Positions 62,198-64,000 of a stretch of DNA of 64,000 nt are shown piece by piece (within the stretch, counting starts at the first letter, position 1; each line of letters starts with the position of its first letter). The notes beneath the pieces were generated by a model, which worked only from the letters and a program-made list of their open reading frames with translations, did not search any database and was not told the DNA's origin. Source of the DNA: Oscillibacter valericigenes. Its GTDB lineage: Bacteria; Bacillota; Clostridia; Oscillospirales; Oscillospiraceae. The DNA is taken from assembly GCF_021531435.1 (NCBI RefSeq), contig NZ_JAFBIS010000012.1, forward strand, positions 30,327 through 94,326, given 5' to 3'. The position numbers and the translations under genes are program-made.

Positions 62198-62631
62198 TGC
62201 ATGGCATTCAGCAGCGTTTGTATGTCCTTTTGAATGAGCGGCGACATGGAGTCCTTGTAGCGGGACAGGTCCATAGCCTCCAGCCTCCCCCGGATCACAG
62301 GCCACAGCGTCCGCTTATACGGCACCACATCCAGCAGCGCCGCCAAAGCCTGCCGCACCGCCGTGGGCTTTTCGTCCTCCAGGATTGCCAATGTCCGGTC
62401 CAGGCAGCGGTCGATGATGCCGTCCCCGTCCCACCGGGCCTGCTTGCAGAAGAGCCGGAAGCCCCGGCACCGGACGGCCCAGGCCCGGTCACTGACCATG
62501 TCCGCAAACCGCTCTGTGTAAGGATACAGGTCATCGCTCTCCTCCGAGAGGCGCTCCAGCTCCAGAAAAGCGCCGTAGCCCTGCTTCGTGTCCTTCACCG
62601 TCAGTACGGACAGCATCCGCTCCGCATCCAT
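62194..62631 (-). CDS. HEAT-like helical protein (annotated elsewhere as SufBD protein)
   Basis: The 145-residue all-helical protein starts MDAERMLSVLTVKDTKQGYGAFLELERLSE and has repeating amphipathic helices of HEAT type (SDRAWAVRCRGFRLFCKQARWD; PTAVRQALAALLDVVPYKRTLW). Similar proteins in Clostridia are labelled SufBD protein, a name without support from the sequence, as no SufB/SufD beta-helix is present. The ATG at 62631 follows AGGAGGTGA. It diverges from the MoxR gene. Confidence 0.75.
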   Translation of the reverse strand: MDAERMLSVLTVKDTKQGYGAFLELERLSEESDDLYPYTERFADMVSDRAWAVRCRGFRLFCKQARWDGDGIIDRCLDRTLAILEDEKPTAVRQALAALLDVVPYKRTLWPVIRGRLEAMDLSRYKDSMSPLIQKDIQTLLNAMQ

Positions 62632-62656
62632 CTCCGTGTCACCTCCTGTGTTTTTT

Positions 62657-62685
62657 ATTTTATCATAGGCTTTTCCGTCTGGCAA
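62657..62685 (-). promoter_or_regulatory. Predicted promoter of the HEAT-like gene
   Basis: On the minus strand: TTGCCA (62680-62685), 17-base spacer, TAAAAT (62657-62662) preceded by TGA. A second possible -10 (TATGAT) overlaps it. Confidence 0.5.
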
Positions 62686-62722
62686 CAGCGGCAAACTTTA
62701 ACAGCTTTTTACGCGCCTTGTC

Positions 62723-62741
62723 CCCGGAGATTTTCTCCGGG
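62723..62741. repeat. Perfect 8-bp inverted repeat next to the MoxR promoter
   Basis: CCCGGAGA and TCTCCGGG flank a TTT loop, ending four bases before the -35 box of the MoxR-type gene. It may be an operator in this divergent region. Confidence 0.5.
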
Positions 62742-62744
62742 CGC

Positions 62745-62772
62745 TTGACATCTCCTATAAACACAGTATGAT
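62745..62772 (+). promoter_or_regulatory. Promoter of the MoxR-type ATPase gene
   Basis: Consensus TTGACA at 62745-62750, 16-base spacer, TATGAT at 62767-62772. The start near 62779 leaves about 20 bases to the ATG. Confidence 0.75.
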
Positions 62773-62799
62773 AAAAGCAGTATCTAAAGGAGGGATCAT

Positions 62800-63711
62800 A
62801 TGCTGGACTTTTTGAAAAACGAGGGCGTCAGCCCCAAGATTCTTTCCGAAATCGAGGCTTTCCGGGCCAAGTACCCCACAGAGAGGAAACTGGCAAACCG
62901 CATCCCGGTGCCCCGGTACCTCTATTACGGGAAAGACGTGTGGGAGGAAGCCCTCACCGCCCTGCTGTGCGGGGAAAACCTGCTGCTGGTGGGTCCCAAG
63001 GCCACGGGCAAGAACGTGCTGGCGGAAAACTTAGCCGCCGTGTTCGCCCGCCCCAGCTGGGACGTGTCCTTTTACATCAACACCGACGCCGCTACCCTGC
63101 TGGGCACGGACACCTTCCACGACGGCGAGGTGACGCTGCGGAAGGGGCCCATCTACCAGTGCGCAGAGTTCGGCGGTTTCGGTATTCTGGATGAGATCAA
63201 CATGGCGAAAAACGAGTCTCTGGCGGTGCTCCACGCCACGCTGGACTTCCGCCGGGCCATCGACATGCCCGGTTATGACCGCATCGCCCTCCACGAAGCC
63301 ACCCGCTTCATCGCCACCATGAACTACGGCTACGCCGGCACCCGGGAGCTGAACGAGGCCCTGGCCTCCCGGTTCGTCGTCATCGACATGCCCGCCATCA
63401 CCACCGAGGGGCTGGTGAAGCTGCTGTGCCGGGAGTTCCCGGACCTGAAGCCCGCCTGGGCCGACCAGCTGGCAGGGCTGTTCCAGGACATCCAGCGCAA
63501 GTGCGACGGCGGCGAGCTGTCCACAAAGCCTCTTGACCTTCGCGGTTTACTTGCCGCCGTGCGGCTGATGCACGCAGGACTGGAGGGCGGCCGGGCCCTG
63601 GAGCTGGGCCTTGTCAACAAGTCCTTTGACGGCTTTGAGCGCCAGCTGGTCAGCGACGTCATCCGCACCCGCCTGCCGGAGCAGATCAGCGCCGGGGATG
63701 TGTTCAACTGA
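62800..63711 (+). CDS. MoxR-type AAA+ ATPase
   Basis: The 303-residue AAA+ protein of the MoxR type has a P-loop region GPKATGKN (65-72), Walker B GILDEINMAKNES (D131/E132), and sensor 1 in IATMNYGYAGTRELNEALASRF. Residue 72 is Asn where Ser/Thr normally binds magnesium. MoxR ATPases act as chaperones with a von Willebrand factor A partner. GGAGGGATCAT precedes the ATG. Its stop codon overlaps the next start (TGATG), so the pair is coupled. Confidence 0.88.
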   Translation: MLDFLKNEGVSPKILSEIEAFRAKYPTERKLANRIPVPRYLYYGKDVWEEALTALLCGENLLLVGPKATGKNVLAENLAAVFARPSWDVSFYINTDAATLLGTDTFHDGEVTLRKGPIYQCAEFGGFGILDEINMAKNESLAVLHATLDFRRAIDMPGYDRIALHEATRFIATMNYGYAGTRELNEALASRFVVIDMPAITTEGLVKLLCREFPDLKPAWADQLAGLFQDIQRKCDGGELSTKPLDLRGLLAAVRLMHAGLEGGRALELGLVNKSFDGFERQLVSDVIRTRLPEQISAGDVFN

Positions 63712-64000
63712 TGGAAATTCTGGACAGTGAGAAGCGCCGGGCCAGGAACCTCATCTGGAACGCCGCCGGGGATTACAGCTTCGAGCCGGACTTCAAGGCC
63801 TACGACGAGGGGGGCCGGGCCGACCTGTACTGGAACAGCATCATCGGCGCCGCTCGGAAGAATTTCGGCGAGGAAGTCCTCTCCCCCCTGCTGAACAGCT
63901 TCAAGGGCTGCGTCGATCAGGCGCTTTACGAGGAGCTGACCTGGATCGCCCTGGAAAACGCCGTGTTCCTGCGGGAGTCCGCCAGCCGTCCCGCCCTGCC
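63711..64000 (+). CDS. Partial gene, probable VWA-domain partner of the MoxR ATPase
   Basis: The frame opens with ATG at 63711, overlapping the MoxR stop, and runs open to the window edge: 96 complete codons without a stop. The visible part (MEILDSEKRRARNLIWNAAGDYSFEPDF ...) is helical and unrecognised. MoxR genes are usually followed by a gene for a VWA or CobT/NorD-like protein, so that identity is an inference from position. The C-terminal part that would show a MIDAS motif is outside the window. Confidence 0.6.
   Translation, partial: MEILDSEKRRARNLIWNAAGDYSFEPDFKAYDEGGRADLYWNSIIGAARKNFGEEVLSPLLNSFKGCVDQALYEELTWIALENAVFLRESASRPAL

Overview
This window is the chromosome of a high-GC (roughly 60 %) Firmicute. 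The gene set fits the gut family Oscillospiraceae (Oscillibacter/Dysosmobacter-like relatives). Pointers are a ClpE-type zinc-finger Clp ATPase, an ECF transporter module, dnaG overlapping the primary sigma factor gene, a RodA/MurF/Ddl wall cluster, a 2-hydroxyacyl-CoA dehydratase-type activase, the ssnA-ygfK pair and class I NADP-type glutamate dehydrogenase. The genus assignment is an inference from gene content only. No rRNA, tRNA, CRISPR array, prophage or insertion sequence was recognised. Almost all of the window is ordinary, densely packed core genome, and most long antisense reading frames are high-GC shadows.

Layout. 1-5 kb: ruvX with two half-size chromate transporters (+), then an unusual membrane protein with an E2-acyltransferase-like domain and a phosphoribosyltransferase (-), then a membrane diguanylate cyclase (+). 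5-14 kb: gdhA, a phosphopantetheinyl transferase, dnaG-rpoD, and a metal-efflux operon (HMA chaperone, P-type ATPase, ArsR regulator) with a clear SmtB/CadC-type operator, followed by an Rrf2 regulator. 14-20 kb: a Cys-rich orphan, recQ, a divergent P-loop ATPase, a D,D-carboxypeptidase and a flavodoxin-ferredoxin fusion. 20-28.4 kb: one long minus-strand operon (methyltransferase, ecfA1-ecfA2-ecfT, truA, DUF5711-like propeller, cvpA, clpE, small Cys protein). 28.5-33.5 kb: an acyl-CoA dehydratase activase split over two genes plus a flavodoxin-like reductase. 33.5-39.3 kb: queH, an ACT/PFL-like pair and the aspartate-family operon pheB-hom-lysC. 39.4-49.3 kb: a very tight minus-strand operon ddl-murF-abcF-ydcF-flavodoxin-prfA-sua5/coaE-M18 aminopeptidase. 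49.4-57.5 kb: an SLH protein, rodA, divergent tsaE-tsaB-upp, a hemolysin III-type protein, an alanine/glycine symporter and a lipoprotein. 57.6-64 kb: ssnA-ygfK behind a structured leader, a HEAT-like protein, and a MoxR ATPase with the start of its partner gene.

Functional links. tsaE, tsaB and the Sua5 half of the sua5/coaE fusion all belong to tRNA t6A synthesis, and queH and truA add further tRNA modification. ddl, murF, rodA and the D,D-carboxypeptidase cover steps of peptidoglycan synthesis. ssnA-ygfK belong to the anaerobic purine/selenium-dependent molybdenum hydroxylase gene set; the hydroxylases themselves are not in the window.

The most interesting item is the roughly 150-nt leader of ssnA (57652-57799). 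It has a good promoter, then a compact 51-nt structured domain closed by a perfect 9-bp stem, a competing 10-bp antiterminator stem, and a 13-bp intrinsic terminator whose 5' arm overlaps the antiterminator. This is the layout of a transcription-terminating riboswitch. Other notable items are a Sua5-CoaE fusion, an E2-like membrane protein lacking the catalytic His, two P-loop ATPases with GKN instead of GKS/T, and three intergenic regions built from mosaics of perfect palindromes.
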